DNA of 64,000 nt from Pseudomonas sp. NFIX28 (GCF_900107395.1 NZ_FNPW01000002.1:315826-379825), one strand, 5' to 3'; shown: positions 41,880 through 53,495, counted from the stretch's first letter. Numbers and translations are program-made. Notes: generated by a model from the sequence alone, not told the origin.

Positions 41880-43985
41880 CTATGCACGCATGCGAGTGAT
41901 GCGAATGACCCCGGTCAGGGCGCGCAGTTTCTTGATCACGCGGGCCAGGTGCACACGGTCGTGCACGCTGACCACCAGTTGGACCACGCTGATGCGACCA
42001 TCGCGTTCGTCCATGCTGATTTTCTCGATATTGCCGTCGGCCGCGTTGACGCTGCTGGCCAGCAGGGCGATCAGGCCACGCTGGTGTTCCAGTTCGACGC
42101 GCAGCTCGACATTGAATTCGCCGGTGACATCCTTGGCCCACGAAAGCTGGATGCATTTTTCCGGGTTGTGGCGGATTTCGCTGATATTGCGGCAGTTGTC
42201 CAGGTGCACCACCATCCCCTTGCCGGCGGAGAGGTGCCCGACAATCGGGTCGCCCGGAATCGGCGTGCAGCATTTGGCGTAGCTCAGGACCAGGCCTTCG
42301 GTGCCGCGAATGGCCAGCGGGCCTTCCGGGCTTGGCAACTGCTCGCCTTCGCCGAGCAGGCGGCGGGCGACCACATAAGCCATGCGGTTGCCCAGGCCGA
42401 TGTCTTCCAGCAGGTCTTCGATCAGCTCCAGGCGATATTCGGTGAGCATGGCTTGCACGCGTTCGGCCGGGATCTTGTCCAGCGAGCTGTCGAAACCATT
42501 GAGCACTTTGTTCAGCAGGCGTTCGCCCAGGCTGATGGATTCGGAACGGCGTTGCAGCTTCAGCGCGTGGCGAATATGGGTGCGAGCCTTGCCGGTAACC
42601 ACGAAGTTGAGCCAGGCCGGGTTGGGCCGGGCGCCCGGGGCGCTGACGATTTCCACGGTGGAGCCGCTTTGCAGCGGTTCGGACAGCGGCGCCAGGCGGC
42701 GATTGATCCGACAGGCGATGCAGCTGTTGCCGACGTCGGTATGCACCGCGTAGGCGAAGTCCACCGCGGTGGAGCCTTTGGGCAGCTCCATGATCCGGCC
42801 CTTCGGCGTGAACACGTAGACCTCGTCCGGGAACAGGTCGATCTTCACGCTTTCGATGAATTCCAGGGAGTTGCCGGCGCGTTGCTGCATCTCCAGCACG
42901 CCCTTGACCCATTGGCGAGCCCGGGCGTGGGTGCCCTTCGGCTGCTCGTCGCCGCTGGATTTGTACAGCCAGTGGGCGGCGATGCCGTTGTTGGCCATCT
43001 CTTCCATTTCACGGGTGCGGATCTGGATCTCGATCGGCACGCCGTGCATGCCGAACAGCGTCGTATGCAGCGACTGATAGCCGTTGGCCTTGGGAATCGC
43101 GATGTAGTCCTTGAAGCGGCCCGGCAGCGGCTTGTACAGGTTGTGCACGGCGCCGAGCACGCGGTAGCAGGTATCGACCTTGTCGACGATGATCCGGAAC
43201 GCGTAGACGTCCATGATCTCGTTGAAGGCCCGGCGCTTGCCGCGCATCTTCTTGTAGATGCCATACAGATGTTTCTGGCGGCCGCTGACTTCGCCCTGGA
43301 TGCCGTCGATGGCCAGGCAGTGGCTCAGGGATTCTTCGATCTTGTTGACGATTTCCTTGCGGTTGCCCCGGGCGCGCTTGACCGCCTGGTAGATCCGCGC
43401 GGAACGCATCGGGTGCATGGCCTTGAAGCCAAGGTCTTCGAATTCGATGCGGATGCTGTGCATGCCCAGCCGGTTGGCGATGGGCGCGTAGATCTCCAGG
43501 GTTTCCTTGGCGATCCGTCGGCGTTTTTCGCCGGACAGCACTTCCAGCGTGCGCATGTTGTGCAGGCGGTCAGCCAGTTTGACCAGGATCACGCGGATGT
43601 CGCGCGCCATGGCCATGGCCATCTTCTGGAAGTTTTCCGCTTGGGCTTCGGCCTTGGTCTCGAAGTTCATCTGGGTCAGTTTGCTGACCCCATCGACCAG
43701 TTCGGCCACGGTTTCACCGAACTGCGCTTGCAGCGCTTCCTTGGCGATACCGGTGTCTTCGATCACGTCATGCAGCATGGCCGCCATCAGGCTCTGATGG
43801 TCCATATGCATGTCGGCGAGAATGTTTGCGACCGCTAATGGGTGCGTGACGTACGCCTCGCCGCTGCGACGGCGCTGACCGTCATGGGCTTGTTCGGCGT
43901 AGAAATACGCTCGGCGGACCAGATTGACCTGGTCCGTGCCGAGATAGGTCGATAAGCGATCGGCGAGGGCGTCTATGCTCGGCAT
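41880..43985 (-). CDS. spoT: Bifunctional (p)ppGpp synthetase/hydrolase SpoT
   Basis: A 701-residue protein. The HD hydrolase domain has MLHDVIEDTG and LADRLHNMRTLE. The synthetase region (about 220-340) includes FRIIVDKVDTCYRVLGAVHN. A TGS domain (VYVFTPKGRIMELPKGSTAV) and a C-terminal ACT domain (HDRVHLARVIKKLRALTGVI) follow. It sets ppGpp levels in response to carbon, iron and fatty-acid stress. The gene lies 57 bases downstream of rpoZ, whose product stabilises the ppGpp site on RNA polymerase. Confidence 0.97.
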   Translation of the reverse strand: MPSIDALADRLSTYLGTDQVNLVRRAYFYAEQAHDGQRRRSGEAYVTHPLAVANILADMHMDHQSLMAAMLHDVIEDTGIAKEALQAQFGETVAELVDGVSKLTQMNFETKAEAQAENFQKMAMAMARDIRVILVKLADRLHNMRTLEVLSGEKRRRIAKETLEIYAPIANRLGMHSIRIEFEDLGFKAMHPMRSARIYQAVKRARGNRKEIVNKIEESLSHCLAIDGIQGEVSGRQKHLYGIYKKMRGKRRAFNEIMDVYAFRIIVDKVDTCYRVLGAVHNLYKPLPGRFKDYIAIPKANGYQSLHTTLFGMHGVPIEIQIRTREMEEMANNGIAAHWLYKSSGDEQPKGTHARARQWVKGVLEMQQRAGNSLEFIESVKIDLFPDEVYVFTPKGRIMELPKGSTAVDFAYAVHTDVGNSCIACRINRRLAPLSEPLQSGSTVEIVSAPGARPNPAWLNFVVTGKARTHIRHALKLQRRSESISLGERLLNKVLNGFDSSLDKIPAERVQAMLTEYRLELIEDLLEDIGLGNRMAYVVARRLLGEGEQLPSPEGPLAIRGTEGLVLSYAKCCTPIPGDPIVGHLSAGKGMVVHLDNCRNISEIRHNPEKCIQLSWAKDVTGEFNVELRVELEHQRGLIALLASSVNAADGNIEKISMDERDGRISVVQLVVSVHDRVHLARVIKKLRALTGVIRITRMRA

Positions 43986-44042
43986 GATGACTCCTGCCGT
44001 AAGCTGTGATCCCGCGCCGTGCTACGTCGACCAGGCATAGGC

Positions 44043-44306
44043 TTAGACGGCCTCGTTGGACTCGTCCTCGAATGCAGCAAAAAGCGGTTCATCTTCAACG
44101 ATTTCGGCTTCGGCGATAGCTGCGTAGTCGATCAGGCCTTCAGCGATTTCGCGCAGGGCGACGACAGTAGGCTTGTCGTTTTCCCATGCTACTTTCGGCT
44201 CTTTGCCGCCGGTTGCCAGTTGACGGGCACGCTTGGTAGAGAGCATGACCAGCTCAAAGCGGTTATCCACGTGTTCTAGACAGTCTTCAACGGTTACGCG
44301 GGCCAT
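44043..44306 (-). CDS. rpoZ: RNA polymerase omega subunit
   Basis: An 87-residue protein from ATG 44306 ([20 protein letters not shown]). Core features are [16 protein letters not shown] and [17 protein letters not shown]. Omega helps beta-prime folding and forms part of a ppGpp-binding site. An open frame extends upstream by 19 codons but does not match the family. Between gmk and spoT, as in E. coli and P. aeruginosa. Confidence 0.97.
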   Translation of the reverse strand: MARVTVEDCLEHVDNRFELVMLSTKRARQLATGGKEPKVAWENDKPTVVALREIAEGLIDYAAIAEAEIVEDEPLFAAFEDESNEAV

Positions 44307-44369
44307 GGTCTTCCTCGTAGCAAATGCAATATGCGCGCTGCCCGGATGGGCGAGCGGACTCAACAGTTT

Positions 44370-44406
44370 AAAAAATCACCAGCGATTAGGGAAGCGCTGA
44401 TTTTTT
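44370..44406 (-). terminator. Hairpin between gmk and rpoZ
   Basis: AAAAAATC...AGCG pairs with CGCT...GATTTTTT apart from a three-base bulge (ACC). With A- and T-runs on both sides it could act as an attenuator of read-through from gmk into rpoZ. Strength is uncertain because of the bulge. Confidence 0.45.
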
Positions 44407-44473
44407 AACCAAGCTTTCCGACGCGCTACAAGCACCAATGTAAAGCGCTTGCAGCGGTTTTGGGAAGTGCTAA

Positions 44474-45106
<633 letters not shown>

Positions 45107-45970
45107 TTACTCAATATTCTGTACTTGTTCGCGCATCTGCTCGATCAACACCTTGAGGTTGACCGCAGCCTGGGTGCTGCGCGGGTCGAAGGCCTTGGAG
45201 CCCAGTGTGTTGGCTTCGCGGTTGAGTTCCTGCATCAGGAAGTCCAGGCGTCGGCCGGCGGCGCCGCCGGACTTGAGCACGCGGCGCACTTCGATGATGT
45301 GGGTGCTCAGGCGGTCCAGTTCTTCGGCGACGTCGCTCTTCTGGGCGAGCATCACCATTTCCTGTTCCAGGCGCGTGGGGTCCAGCTCGGCCTGCATGTC
45401 GGCGAAGCGGTCGAGAACCTTCTGGCGCTGGGTGGCGAGCATTTGCGGGACCAGCTCGCGCAGGGTCACGACGTCTTCCTCGATGGAGGTCAGGCGTTCG
45501 TTGATCAGGCGCGCCAGCTCCGCGCCTTCGCGCTCGCGGCCGCTCTTCAGTTCTTTCAGTCCCTGGTTGAACAGGCTCAGGGCTTCGTTGTTCAGCGCCT
45601 GCGGGTCGCTGGCATCGGCTACCAAAACGCCGGGCCAGGCCAGCACTTCCAATGGGTTGAGCGCTGCCGGCTGTTTGATCAGGCTGGCAACGGACTCGGC
45701 CGCCGCCACCAGCTGCGCGGCGCGCTCGCGGTCGACCTGCAGCGGTTTGCCGGTGGTTTCCTCGGTGAAGCGCAAGGTGCACTCGAGCTTGCCGCGCGAC
45801 AGTCCCTGGCGCAGCGCTTCACGGACAGCGCCTTCAAGGTCGCGGAAGGATTCCGGCAGGCGCAGGTGCGGTTCCAGGTAGCGGCTGTTGACCGAGCGCA
45901 GTTCCCAACTCAGGGTGCCCTGGGTGCCGGCCCGTTCTACCCGGGCGAAGGCGGTCATGCTGTGCACCAT
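45107..45970 (-). CDS. yicC: YicC-family endoribonuclease
   Basis: A 287-residue protein from ATG 45970 (MVHSMTAFARVERAGTQGTL). The ribosome binding site GGAGG is part of a perfect palindrome GGAGGTACCTCC immediately upstream. The N-terminal YicC domain (LRSVNSRYLEPHLRLPESF) and C-terminal DUF1732 domain (EELDRLSTHIIEVRRVLKSG, GRRLDFLMQELNREANTLGS) are complete. E. coli YicC is a stress-related endoribonuclease (established). The much longer open frame extending over rph on the opposite strand is not coding. Divergent from rph. Confidence 0.94.
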   Translation of the reverse strand: MVHSMTAFARVERAGTQGTLSWELRSVNSRYLEPHLRLPESFRDLEGAVREALRQGLSRGKLECTLRFTEETTGKPLQVDRERAAQLVAAAESVASLIKQPAALNPLEVLAWPGVLVADASDPQALNNEALSLFNQGLKELKSGREREGAELARLINERLTSIEEDVVTLRELVPQMLATQRQKVLDRFADMQAELDPTRLEQEMVMLAQKSDVAEELDRLSTHIIEVRRVLKSGGAAGRRLDFLMQELNREANTLGSKAFDPRSTQAAVNLKVLIEQMREQVQNIE

Positions 45971-46197
45971 GGAGGTACCTCCGATACAGGTCCGCCAGCA
46001 ACTGCGAAGGGTTGCACGGGCCCGAAATGAATGAATTGAAGCCGACAGGCTGCGAAGGCGCGGGATTGTAGCGCAGTGCAGCGGATGCTCCCAAATTGCG
46101 GGTGTGACAAAGCACTGCGCAGCGACCGAAGGTCCGTTCCAGAGGCGTCGGCGACGGGCCGGGCTTTTTAGAACTGCCCAGGCAAGGCCGCGGGCCC

Positions 46198-46203
46198 TAT
46201 AAT
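46198..46203 (+). promoter_or_regulatory. Probable -10 element of rph
   Basis: TATAAT, a perfect -10 hexamer, lies 38 bases before the rph ATG. A matching -35 is weak (around 46175-46180), so the promoter may depend on the extended GGCCC context or an activator. Confidence 0.5.
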
Positions 46204-46240
46204 GATCGGCAGTTTTCCGTCCCCGTACAGGTATTTCCCT

Positions 46241-46963
46241 ATGAAACGTCCAAGTGGTCGCGCTGCCGATCAGCTCCGCTCGATCCGCATCACCCGCAAC
46301 TACACCAAACACGCCGAGGGATCTGTACTGGTCGAGTTCGGTGATACCAAAGTGATCTGCACGGTCAGCATCGAGAACGGCGTGCCCCGCTTCCTCAAGG
46401 GACAGGGCCAGGGTTGGCTGACTGCCGAATACGGCATGCTGCCGCGCGCCACCGGCGAGCGTAACCAGCGTGAAGCCAGCCGCGGCAAGCAAGGTGGCCG
46501 CACCCTGGAGATCCAGCGCCTGATCGGCCGTTCCCTGCGCGCGGCGCTGGACATGACCAAGCTGGGCGATGTCACCCTGTATGTCGACTGCGATGTGATC
46601 CAGGCCGATGGCGGTACCCGCACCGCGTCGATCACCGGTGCCATGGTGGCCCTGGTGGATGCGCTGAAGGTCATCAAGAAGCGTGGTGGCCTGAAGGGCG
46701 GCGACCCGATCAAGCAAATGATCGCTGCAGTGTCCGTGGGCATGTACCAGGGCGAGCCGGTGCTGGACCTGGATTATCTGGAAGATTCGGCGGCCGAGAC
46801 CGACCTCAACGTGGTCATGACCAGCACTGGCGGTTTCATCGAAGTGCAGGGCACTGCCGAAGGCGCGCCATTCCAGCCGGAAGAACTGAACGCCATGCTG
46901 GCCTTGGCCAAGAAAGGCATGAGCGAGATCTTTGAATTGCAACAGGCAGCCCTGGCTGACTGA
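46241..46963 (+). CDS. rph: Ribonuclease PH
   Basis: A 240-residue phosphorolytic 3' exoribonuclease that trims tRNA precursors. It starts [20 protein letters not shown] at ATG 46241. Conserved parts are [20 protein letters not shown] (with phosphate-binding arginines), [19 protein letters not shown] and [18 protein letters not shown]. Full length, so not the truncated form found in some E. coli K-12 strains. It stands divergent from yicC, whose product also acts on RNA. Confidence 0.97.
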   Translation: MKRPSGRAADQLRSIRITRNYTKHAEGSVLVEFGDTKVICTVSIENGVPRFLKGQGQGWLTAEYGMLPRATGERNQREASRGKQGGRTLEIQRLIGRSLRAALDMTKLGDVTLYVDCDVIQADGGTRTASITGAMVALVDALKVIKKRGGLKGGDPIKQMIAAVSVGMYQGEPVLDLDYLEDSAAETDLNVVMTSTGGFIEVQGTAEGAPFQPEELNAMLALAKKGMSEIFELQQAALAD

Positions 46964-46994
46964 TTGCCCGGCGACTTTCAGCAAGGAGGGCACC

Positions 46995-47363
46995 ATGAGT
47001 GACGACCAGCTTCCGCAGCCTGTCCCGAGCCATGAGGTGCGTCAGTGGGCAATGTTCTGTCACCTGTCGGCCTTGCTGGGGATCTGGATTCCGTTCGGCA
47101 CCCTGATCGGCCCGTTGGTGCTCTGGCAGATGAAGCGCGAGACGGACCCGTTTATCGATGCCCAAGGCAAGGAGGCGCTGAATTTCCAGATCACGGTGGC
47201 TATCGCCTCGCTGGTTTGCTTCCTGCTGATGGTGGTGCTGGTGGGCTTCCTGCTTTTCGGTCTGCTGGCGATCGGCGCCCTGGTGCTGACCATCATCGCT
47301 GGGGTCAAGGCTAATGAAGGGGTGGCGTACCGTTACCCATTCACCTGGCGATTGATCAAGTAA
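46995..47363 (+). CDS. DUF4870 membrane protein
   Basis: A 122-residue protein from ATG 46995 with AAGGAGG at 46983-46989. The DUF4870 pattern is MFCHLSALLGIWIPFGTLIG, then LVLWQMKRETDPFIDAQGKE and ALNFQITVAI, followed by a long hydrophobic span and the AYRYPFTWRLI ending. Two to three membrane helices are predicted. Function unknown; it sits between rph and crc in pseudomonads generally. Followed by a terminator. Confidence 0.9.
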   Translation: MSDDQLPQPVPSHEVRQWAMFCHLSALLGIWIPFGTLIGPLVLWQMKRETDPFIDAQGKEALNFQITVAIASLVCFLLMVVLVGFLLFGLLAIGALVLTIIAGVKANEGVAYRYPFTWRLIK

Positions 47364-47376
47364 ACCGAGCGCGCAC

Positions 47377-47406
47377 AAAAAAGCCGACAGCGATGTCGGC
47401 TTTTTT
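47377..47406. terminator. Bidirectional terminator between DUF4870 gene and crc
   Basis: AAAAAAGCCGACA-GCGA-TGTCGGCTTTTTT is a perfect palindrome with A and T tracts on either side, placed between two convergent genes. Confidence 0.93.
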
Positions 47407-47424
47407 GTGTCTGCGAAAAGGCGC

Positions 47425-48204
47425 TTAGATGGTCAGCGTCCAGTCATAGTCCACGATCAGCGGCGCATGCTGCGAGAAGCGCGGCTGGCGTGGCAGGCGC
47501 GCGCTGCGAACGAAGCGACGCAGGCCCGGGGTCAGCAGCTGATAGTCGAAGCGCCAGCCCAGGTTGAGCATCTCGGCCTGTTCGTTGTCCGGCCACCAGC
47601 TGTATTGATCGCCTTCGCGGCTGACTTCGCGCAGGGCGTCGACATAACCCATATTGCCGACAATCTCGTCCATCCAGGCACGCTCAGGCGCCAGGAAGCC
47701 CGGAGATTGCTGGCTGTCGCGCCAGTTCTTGATATCCAGCTTCTGTTGCGCCACGTACAGCGAGCCACAATAAATGTACTCGCGACGTTTGCGCCGCTGT
47801 TTATCCAGGTAGCGGGCGAAGTCGTCCATAAGCTTGAACTTCTGGTTCAAGTCTTCATCGCCGTTCTGCCCGGAAGGAAGCAGCAAGGTCGCGATGCTGA
47901 CCTTGTCGAAATCGGCTTGCAGGTAGCGCCCGTAGCGGTCGGCCGTCTCGAAGCCGAGACCGCTGATGACAGCCTTCGGTTGCAACCGCGAATACAAAGC
48001 CACACCGCCTTGGGCGGGAACTTCGGCATCGCAGGCATAAAGGAAGTAGCCATCCAGTTGGAAGGCTGGATCGTCCAGTTCAAAGGCGGAGGCGCGGGTG
48101 TCCTGCAGGCAGATGACGTCGGCATTCTGTGCTTGCAACCAACTGAGCAAACCTCGCTCCACTGCAGCCTGAATACCATTGACGTTCACACTGATGATCC
48201 GCAT
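47425..48204 (-). CDS. crc: Catabolite repression control protein Crc
   Basis: A 259-residue protein of the exonuclease III/AP endonuclease fold beginning MRIISVNVNGIQAAVERGLL. It works with Hfq at A-rich sites on target mRNAs and has lost nuclease activity (established for P. aeruginosa and P. putida). Identity is supported by fold motifs (ADVICLQDTRAS, GQYSWW-type DQYSWWPDNEQ), by length, and above all by its position divergent from pyrE. I chose ATG 48204; an earlier in-frame ATG adds four residues. Confidence 0.95.
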   Translation of the reverse strand: MRIISVNVNGIQAAVERGLLSWLQAQNADVICLQDTRASAFELDDPAFQLDGYFLYACDAEVPAQGGVALYSRLQPKAVISGLGFETADRYGRYLQADFDKVSIATLLLPSGQNGDEDLNQKFKLMDDFARYLDKQRRKRREYIYCGSLYVAQQKLDIKNWRDSQQSPGFLAPERAWMDEIVGNMGYVDALREVSREGDQYSWWPDNEQAEMLNLGWRFDYQLLTPGLRRFVRSARLPRQPRFSQHAPLIVDYDWTLTI

Positions 48205-48285
48205 AAATGGCCCCAAAAATCACGTGCGTGTATGATACCCGAGGTCTACCTAATTAGCTAAATCCGTGGTATTTGGGGCTTTTTC

Positions 48286-48930
48286 ATGCAGGCGTATCAG
48301 CGCGATTTCATTCGTTTTGCCATCGATCGCGGGGTTTTGCGCTTCGGTGAGTTCACCCTTAAGTCCGGGCGTACCAGTCCTTACTTCTTCAATGCCGGCC
48401 TGTTCAACAGCGGTTCGGCCCTGGCGCAGCTGGGGCGTTTTTATGCTGCGGCGATCGTCGACAGCGGCATTTCCTTCGACGTGCTTTTCGGCCCTGCGTA
48501 CAAAGGCATCCCTTTGGCGGCCGCGACAGCCGTTGCCTTGGCCGAGCATCATCAGCGCGATCTGCCATGGTGCTTCAACCGCAAGGAAGCCAAGGCACAC
48601 GGCGAAGGCGGCAGCCTGGTCGGCGCGCCATTGACTGGCGATGTGCTGATCATCGACGACGTGATCACCGCGGGTACGGCAATTCGCGAAGTGATGCAGA
48701 TCATCGAGTCCCAGGAAGGTGCCAAGGCGGCGGGTGTGTTGATCGCCCTGAACCGCCAGGAGCGTGGCAACGGTGAGTTGTCGGCGATCCAGGAAGTCGA
48801 GCGCGACTTCGGCATTCCGGTGGTGAGCATCGTTTCCCTGACCCAGGTCCTGCAGTTCCTGGCAGACGATCCGGCGCTCAAGCAGCACCTGCCGGCGGTG
48901 GAAGCCTACCGCGCGCAATTCGGCGTCTGA
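48286..48930 (+). CDS. pyrE: Orotate phosphoribosyltransferase
   Basis: A 214-residue enzyme making OMP from orotate and PRPP in pyrimidine synthesis. The PRPP-binding motif [17 protein letters not shown] is intact, and [19 protein letters not shown] and [13 protein letters not shown] form the active-site loops. It lies divergent from crc with 81 bases between. A paired REP and a terminator follow. Confidence 0.97.
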   Translation: MQAYQRDFIRFAIDRGVLRFGEFTLKSGRTSPYFFNAGLFNSGSALAQLGRFYAAAIVDSGISFDVLFGPAYKGIPLAAATAVALAEHHQRDLPWCFNRKEAKAHGEGGSLVGAPLTGDVLIIDDVITAGTAIREVMQIIESQEGAKAAGVLIALNRQERGNGELSAIQEVERDFGIPVVSIVSLTQVLQFLADDPALKQHLPAVEAYRAQFGV

Positions 48931-48938
48931 TACCGACC

Positions 48939-49029
48939 TGTAGGAGCGAGGCTTGCCCGCGAAGGCGTCGTCACATTCGACAATGATGTGACTGCCGGAT
49001 CGCGTTCGCGGGCAAGCCTCGCTCCTACA
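48939..49029. repeat. Paired REP element (inverted pair)
   Basis: TGTAGGAGCGAGGCTTGCCC at 48939 onwards is repeated in reverse complement at 49005-49029, with a spacer of about 41 bases. The 25-base arms are perfect complements. The same pair, with a different spacer, is at 60127-60218. Confidence 0.88.
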
Positions 49030-49044
49030 AGGGATCGCACAGGC

Positions 49045-49085
49045 AAAAAAAGACCCCGTTCAGCCTGGCTGAGCGGGGTCTTTTT
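49045..49085. terminator. Terminator between pyrE and argB
   Basis: AAAAAAAGACCCCGTTCAG pairs with CTGAGCGGGGTCTTTTT around CCTGG, with one T-G wobble. It ends argB transcripts and can also end pyrE transcripts. Confidence 0.92.
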
Positions 49086-49096
49086 GTTTGTGTTGC

Positions 49097-50002
<906 letters not shown>

Positions 50003-50041
50003 TCAGGGCTCCGGCACTTCAATAAAGGCGCTTGAAGAAAA

Positions 50042-51439
50042 TCAAAACGGTAGTTGGAGGTCAGGTGCAACACGTTTCAGCTGGGTGTGGAACACATCCT
50101 TGATGCGCTGCAGTTCGGCTTCGTCATCGGCTTCGAAACGCAGCACCAGCACCGGCGTGGTATTGGAGGCGCGAACCAGGCCCCAGCCTTTGGGGTAGTC
50201 GACTCGTACGCCGTCGATGGTGGTCAGGTCGGCGCCTTCGCCCCATTGCGCGTCGTGCAGCGCATCAATGATGCTGAATTTGCTCTCTTCGGTCACATGG
50301 ATATTGATTTCCGGCGTAGAAATATCGTTCGGGAAGGTGGCAAACAGCTCTTCCGCGTTGGATTTTTCCTTGCTGAGGATCTCCAGCAGCCGCGCGGCGC
50401 TGTAGATACCGTCATCGAAACCGAACCAGCGCTCCTTGAAGAACACATGCCCGCTCATTTCACCGGCCAGCAAGGCACCGCTCTGCTTCATTTTCTTTTT
50501 GATCAAGGAGTGGCCGGTCTTCCACATGAGTGGGCGACCGCCGTATTCCTTGATCAACGGGATCAGGCGGCGGGTGCATTTGACGTCGAAGATGATCTCC
50601 GCGTCCGGGTTGCGCGCAACCACGTCCTTGGCGAACAGCATCAGCAGGCGATCGGGGAAGACGATGCTGCCGCTGTTGGTCACTACGCCAACGCGGTCGC
50701 CGTCACCGTCGAAGGCCAGGCCGATATCGGCGTTGGTTTCGGCGACCTTGGCGATCAGGTCTTCCAGGTTCTCGGGCTTGCCCGGGTCCGGGTGGTGGTT
50801 GGGGAAGTTGCCGTCCACTTCGCAAAATAGCGGGATGACTTCGCAATTCAGCGCTTCGATCAGCTGAGGCGCGATCACGCCGGCCGCACCGTTGCCGCAG
50901 TCGACCACCACTTTCAGGCGACGAGCGAGTTTGACGTCGGCGGTGATTTCCTTGCCGTAGCGATCGAGGATATCGACCTTGGTGATGCTGCCCTGGCCGC
51001 TGCTCAGGTTGTTGGTCTTGAGGCGATCGTGCAGTGCCTGGATCTGTTCATTGGCCAGGGTGTCGCCGGCAATGACGATCTTGAAGCCGTTGTAGTTCGA
51101 CGGGTTATGGCTGCCGGTCAACATCACCCCGGATTTGCCGGCCAGCACGTTGGCCGCGTAATACAGCGCCGGTGTCGGTACCAGGCCGACATCGCTGACG
51201 TGGCAACCGCTGTCGTGCAGGCCCTGGATCAATTGCGCCACCAGCTCAGGGCCGGACAGGCGACCGTCACGACCTACGCAAACGTTCGGCTCGCCCTGGG
51301 CCAGGCTCTCGGAGCCGATGGCGCGACCGATCCAGTAGGCGGTTTCGGCGTTCAGGGTTTCTGGAACGGTTCCACGAATGTCGTAGGCGCGAAAGATGCT
51401 TTCAGGGAACTTGGGTACGACTTGGGCTGCATTGCTCAT
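50042..51439 (-). CDS. algC: Phosphomannomutase/phosphoglucomutase AlgC
   Basis: A 465-residue enzyme interconverting hexose 1- and 6-phosphates for alginate, LPS, Psl-type polysaccharide and rhamnolipid precursors. The catalytic serine is S110 in GVMLTGSHNPSNYNG; the metal loop is DGDGDRVG; the sugar loop is GEMSGHVFFKE. I prefer ATG 51439 to the adjoining GTG 51442; GGAGCAC lies upstream. In the P. aeruginosa promoter there are AlgR sites; none were evident here. Confidence 0.96.
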   Translation of the reverse strand: MSNAAQVVPKFPESIFRAYDIRGTVPETLNAETAYWIGRAIGSESLAQGEPNVCVGRDGRLSGPELVAQLIQGLHDSGCHVSDVGLVPTPALYYAANVLAGKSGVMLTGSHNPSNYNGFKIVIAGDTLANEQIQALHDRLKTNNLSSGQGSITKVDILDRYGKEITADVKLARRLKVVVDCGNGAAGVIAPQLIEALNCEVIPLFCEVDGNFPNHHPDPGKPENLEDLIAKVAETNADIGLAFDGDGDRVGVVTNSGSIVFPDRLLMLFAKDVVARNPDAEIIFDVKCTRRLIPLIKEYGGRPLMWKTGHSLIKKKMKQSGALLAGEMSGHVFFKERWFGFDDGIYSAARLLEILSKEKSNAEELFATFPNDISTPEINIHVTEESKFSIIDALHDAQWGEGADLTTIDGVRVDYPKGWGLVRASNTTPVLVLRFEADDEAELQRIKDVFHTQLKRVAPDLQLPF

Positions 51440-51661
51440 CACTGGGGGTGCTCCGTCTAAAAGAGGCAGGACAGGCCGGAATACTGGCCGGAAGGCTCAA
51501 ACTGAAGGGTAAGACGGCGTTTTTGCCCTTGGGTTCATGGTGCAAAAATGCCATCTGATGAGCATCGGCTCTTTTTCGATCACCTTCTGCCGTGATTCCC
51601 GGTGGTTAAGTCCGTGAATAAATCCGCTGAGTTTTTGTGTTGAACACAACCCACCAATCTT

Positions 51662-51692
51662 AGGCGAGCCGCTGGCGCGGCCCGCTTTTTTT
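51662..51692. other. Hairpin between dut and algC
   Basis: GCGAGCCGC and GCGGCCCGC form a stem around TGGC (with one wobble), followed by a T7 run on the + strand only. Both flanking genes are on the - strand, so it is in the wrong orientation for a normal terminator of dut. The 250-base gap also has TTGTGT-TGA-ACACAA at 51635-51649 and presumably the algC promoter. Confidence 0.35.
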
Positions 51693-51694
51693 GC

Positions 51695-52150
51695 TCAATG
51701 GCTGCCGGAGTGCCCGAAACCGCCCGCGCCGCGCTGGCTTTCGTCGAAGGCCTCGACCACTTCGAAGTGCGCCTGGACCACGGGCACCAAGACCAGTTGG
51801 GCAATGCGCTCGCCCACCGCGATGTTGAAGGCGGTCTGGCCGCGGTTCCAGCACGAAACCATGAGTTCGCCCTGGTAATCGGAGTCGATCAGGCCGACCA
51901 GGTTGCCCAGGACGATGCCGTGCTTGTGGCCCAGGCCGGAGCGCGGCAGGATCAGCGCCGCCAGGCCGGGGTCGCCGATGTAGACGGACAGGCCGGTAGG
52001 AATCAGCAGGGTCTGGCCCGGCTCCAGAATGGTGTCCTGCTTGAGCATGGCGCGCAGGTCGAGGCCGGCGGAGCCAGGCGTGGCGTACTGCGGCAGGGGG
52101 AATTCGTTGCCGATGCGTGGGTCGAGAATCTTGGCTTGTAAAGCGTGCAT
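51695..52150 (-). CDS. dut: Deoxyuridine triphosphatase
   Basis: A 151-residue dUTPase with the five family motifs, including [39 protein letters not shown] and the C-terminal arm [10 protein letters not shown]. It removes dUTP and supplies dUMP for dTMP synthesis. Five bases after coaBC on the same strand, the usual coaBC-dut order. Confidence 0.97.
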   Translation of the reverse strand: MHALQAKILDPRIGNEFPLPQYATPGSAGLDLRAMLKQDTILEPGQTLLIPTGLSVYIGDPGLAALILPRSGLGHKHGIVLGNLVGLIDSDYQGELMVSCWNRGQTAFNIAVGERIAQLVLVPVVQAHFEVVEAFDESQRGAGGFGHSGSH

Positions 52151-52155
52151 GCGAG

Positions 52156-53364
52156 TTAAACCTGGTTCAGCCGTTCGGCGATGAAAGAGATCAGCTGGCG
52201 GGCAATCTTGCCCTTGCTGGTCTGGGCGAAGAGAGTTGCGTGCAACTCCCGGTCAATCACGCTGCAGGCGTTTTCCTCGCTGTTGAAGCCAATGCTCGGG
52301 TTGGCCACGTCGTTGGCGACGATCAGGTCGAGGTTCTTGTCTTTGAGTTTACGTGCAGCGTAGTCGAGCAAATGTTCGGTTTCAGCGGCGAAGCCGACAC
52401 TGAAAGGGCGGTCGGGGCGGGTGGCGATGGTGGCCAGGATGTCCGGGTTGCGCACCATCTGCAGCAGCAGGCCGTCGCCGTTTGTAGGGTCTTTCTTCAA
52501 TTTCTGTGGGGCGACGACTTCCGGGCGGTAATCCGCGACGGCTGCGGAGGCGATAAACAGGTCGCACGGGATGGCGGCTTCACAGGCGGCGAGCATGTCG
52601 CGGGCGCTGACCACGTCGATCCGCGTCACGCGGTCCGGGGTTGGCAAGTGCACGGGGCCTGTGATCAGGGTCACCCGGGCACCGGCTTCGACCGCCGCTT
52701 CAGCCAGGGCGAAGCCCATTTTTCCGGAGCTGTGGTTGGTGATGTAGCGCACCGGGTCGATGTTTTCCTGGGTCGGGCCGGCAGTGATCAGCACGTGCTT
52801 GCCGGTCAGTGCCAGGTGCTGGAAGCACTCGGCGGCGCACAGCGCCAGATCGTTGGCTTCGAGCATGCGGCCCAGGCCGACATCGCCGCAGGCCTGGCTG
52901 CCGGAAGCCGGGCCGAAGACTTTCAGGCCGCGGCTTTGCAGCAACTGGGTGTTGGCCTGGGTGGCCGGGTCGCGCCACATGGCCTGGTTCATGGCCGGGG
53001 CGATGGCGACGGTGGCATCGGTGGCCAGGACCAGGGTGGTCAGCAGGTCATCGGCGATGCCTTGGGCCAGGCGGGCGATCAGGTCGGCCGTGGCCGGGGC
53101 GATCAGTACCAGGTCGGCCCATTTGGCCAGTTCGATATGGCCCATGGCGGCTTCGGCCGCAGGGTCGAGCAGGTCCAGGTGGACCGGGTGCCCGGACAGG
53201 GCCTGCATGGTCAGCGGGGTGATGAATTCACTGCCGCCACGGGTCATGACCACACGCACTTCCGCGCCCTGGTCGAGGAGTCGGCGAACCAGCTCGGCGC
53301 TCTTATAGGCAGCGATGCCGCCGCCGACGCCGAGAACAATGCGTTTCCGATACAGCCGCTGCAT
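52156..53364 (-). CDS. coaBC: Bifunctional phosphopantothenoylcysteine decarboxylase/phosphopantothenate-cysteine ligase
   Basis: A 402-residue flavoprotein of coenzyme A synthesis (formerly dfp). The N-terminal CoaC part has [14 protein letters not shown] and APAMNQAMW; the C-terminal CoaB part has [20 protein letters not shown] and [17 protein letters not shown] 53364 ([13 protein letters not shown]) is the family start; the upstream open frame reaches towards radC. Divergent from radC. Confidence 0.96.
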   Translation of the reverse strand: MQRLYRKRIVLGVGGGIAAYKSAELVRRLLDQGAEVRVVMTRGGSEFITPLTMQALSGHPVHLDLLDPAAEAAMGHIELAKWADLVLIAPATADLIARLAQGIADDLLTTLVLATDATVAIAPAMNQAMWRDPATQANTQLLQSRGLKVFGPASGSQACGDVGLGRMLEANDLALCAAECFQHLALTGKHVLITAGPTQENIDPVRYITNHSSGKMGFALAEAAVEAGARVTLITGPVHLPTPDRVTRIDVVSARDMLAACEAAIPCDLFIASAAVADYRPEVVAPQKLKKDPTNGDGLLLQMVRNPDILATIATRPDRPFSVGFAAETEHLLDYAARKLKDKNLDLIVANDVANPSIGFNSEENACSVIDRELHATLFAQTSKGKIARQLISFIAERLNQV

Positions 53365-53495
53365 AGGCCTGCCTTTCAGTTCAATGATTGCTGCGTGTAA
53401 CACCCCCTCCCCAGGGGAAATCCCACGCAAAAAGATGGGCTAAGATAGCACAGCGACCGCTATGGAACAGCGGCGCCCACACACATGGAGGTGCT

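Noticed and set aside
41859..43838. A 659-codon open frame on the + strand opposite spoT
   Set aside because: Shadow of spoT.
45971..46996. A long N-terminal extension of YicC over rph
   Set aside because: The extension is antisense to rph; ATG 45970 with its GGAGG site starts the family N-terminus.
51443..51694. AlgR binding sites in the algC promoter
   Set aside because: The ACCGTTCGTC consensus or its complement is not present in this gap.
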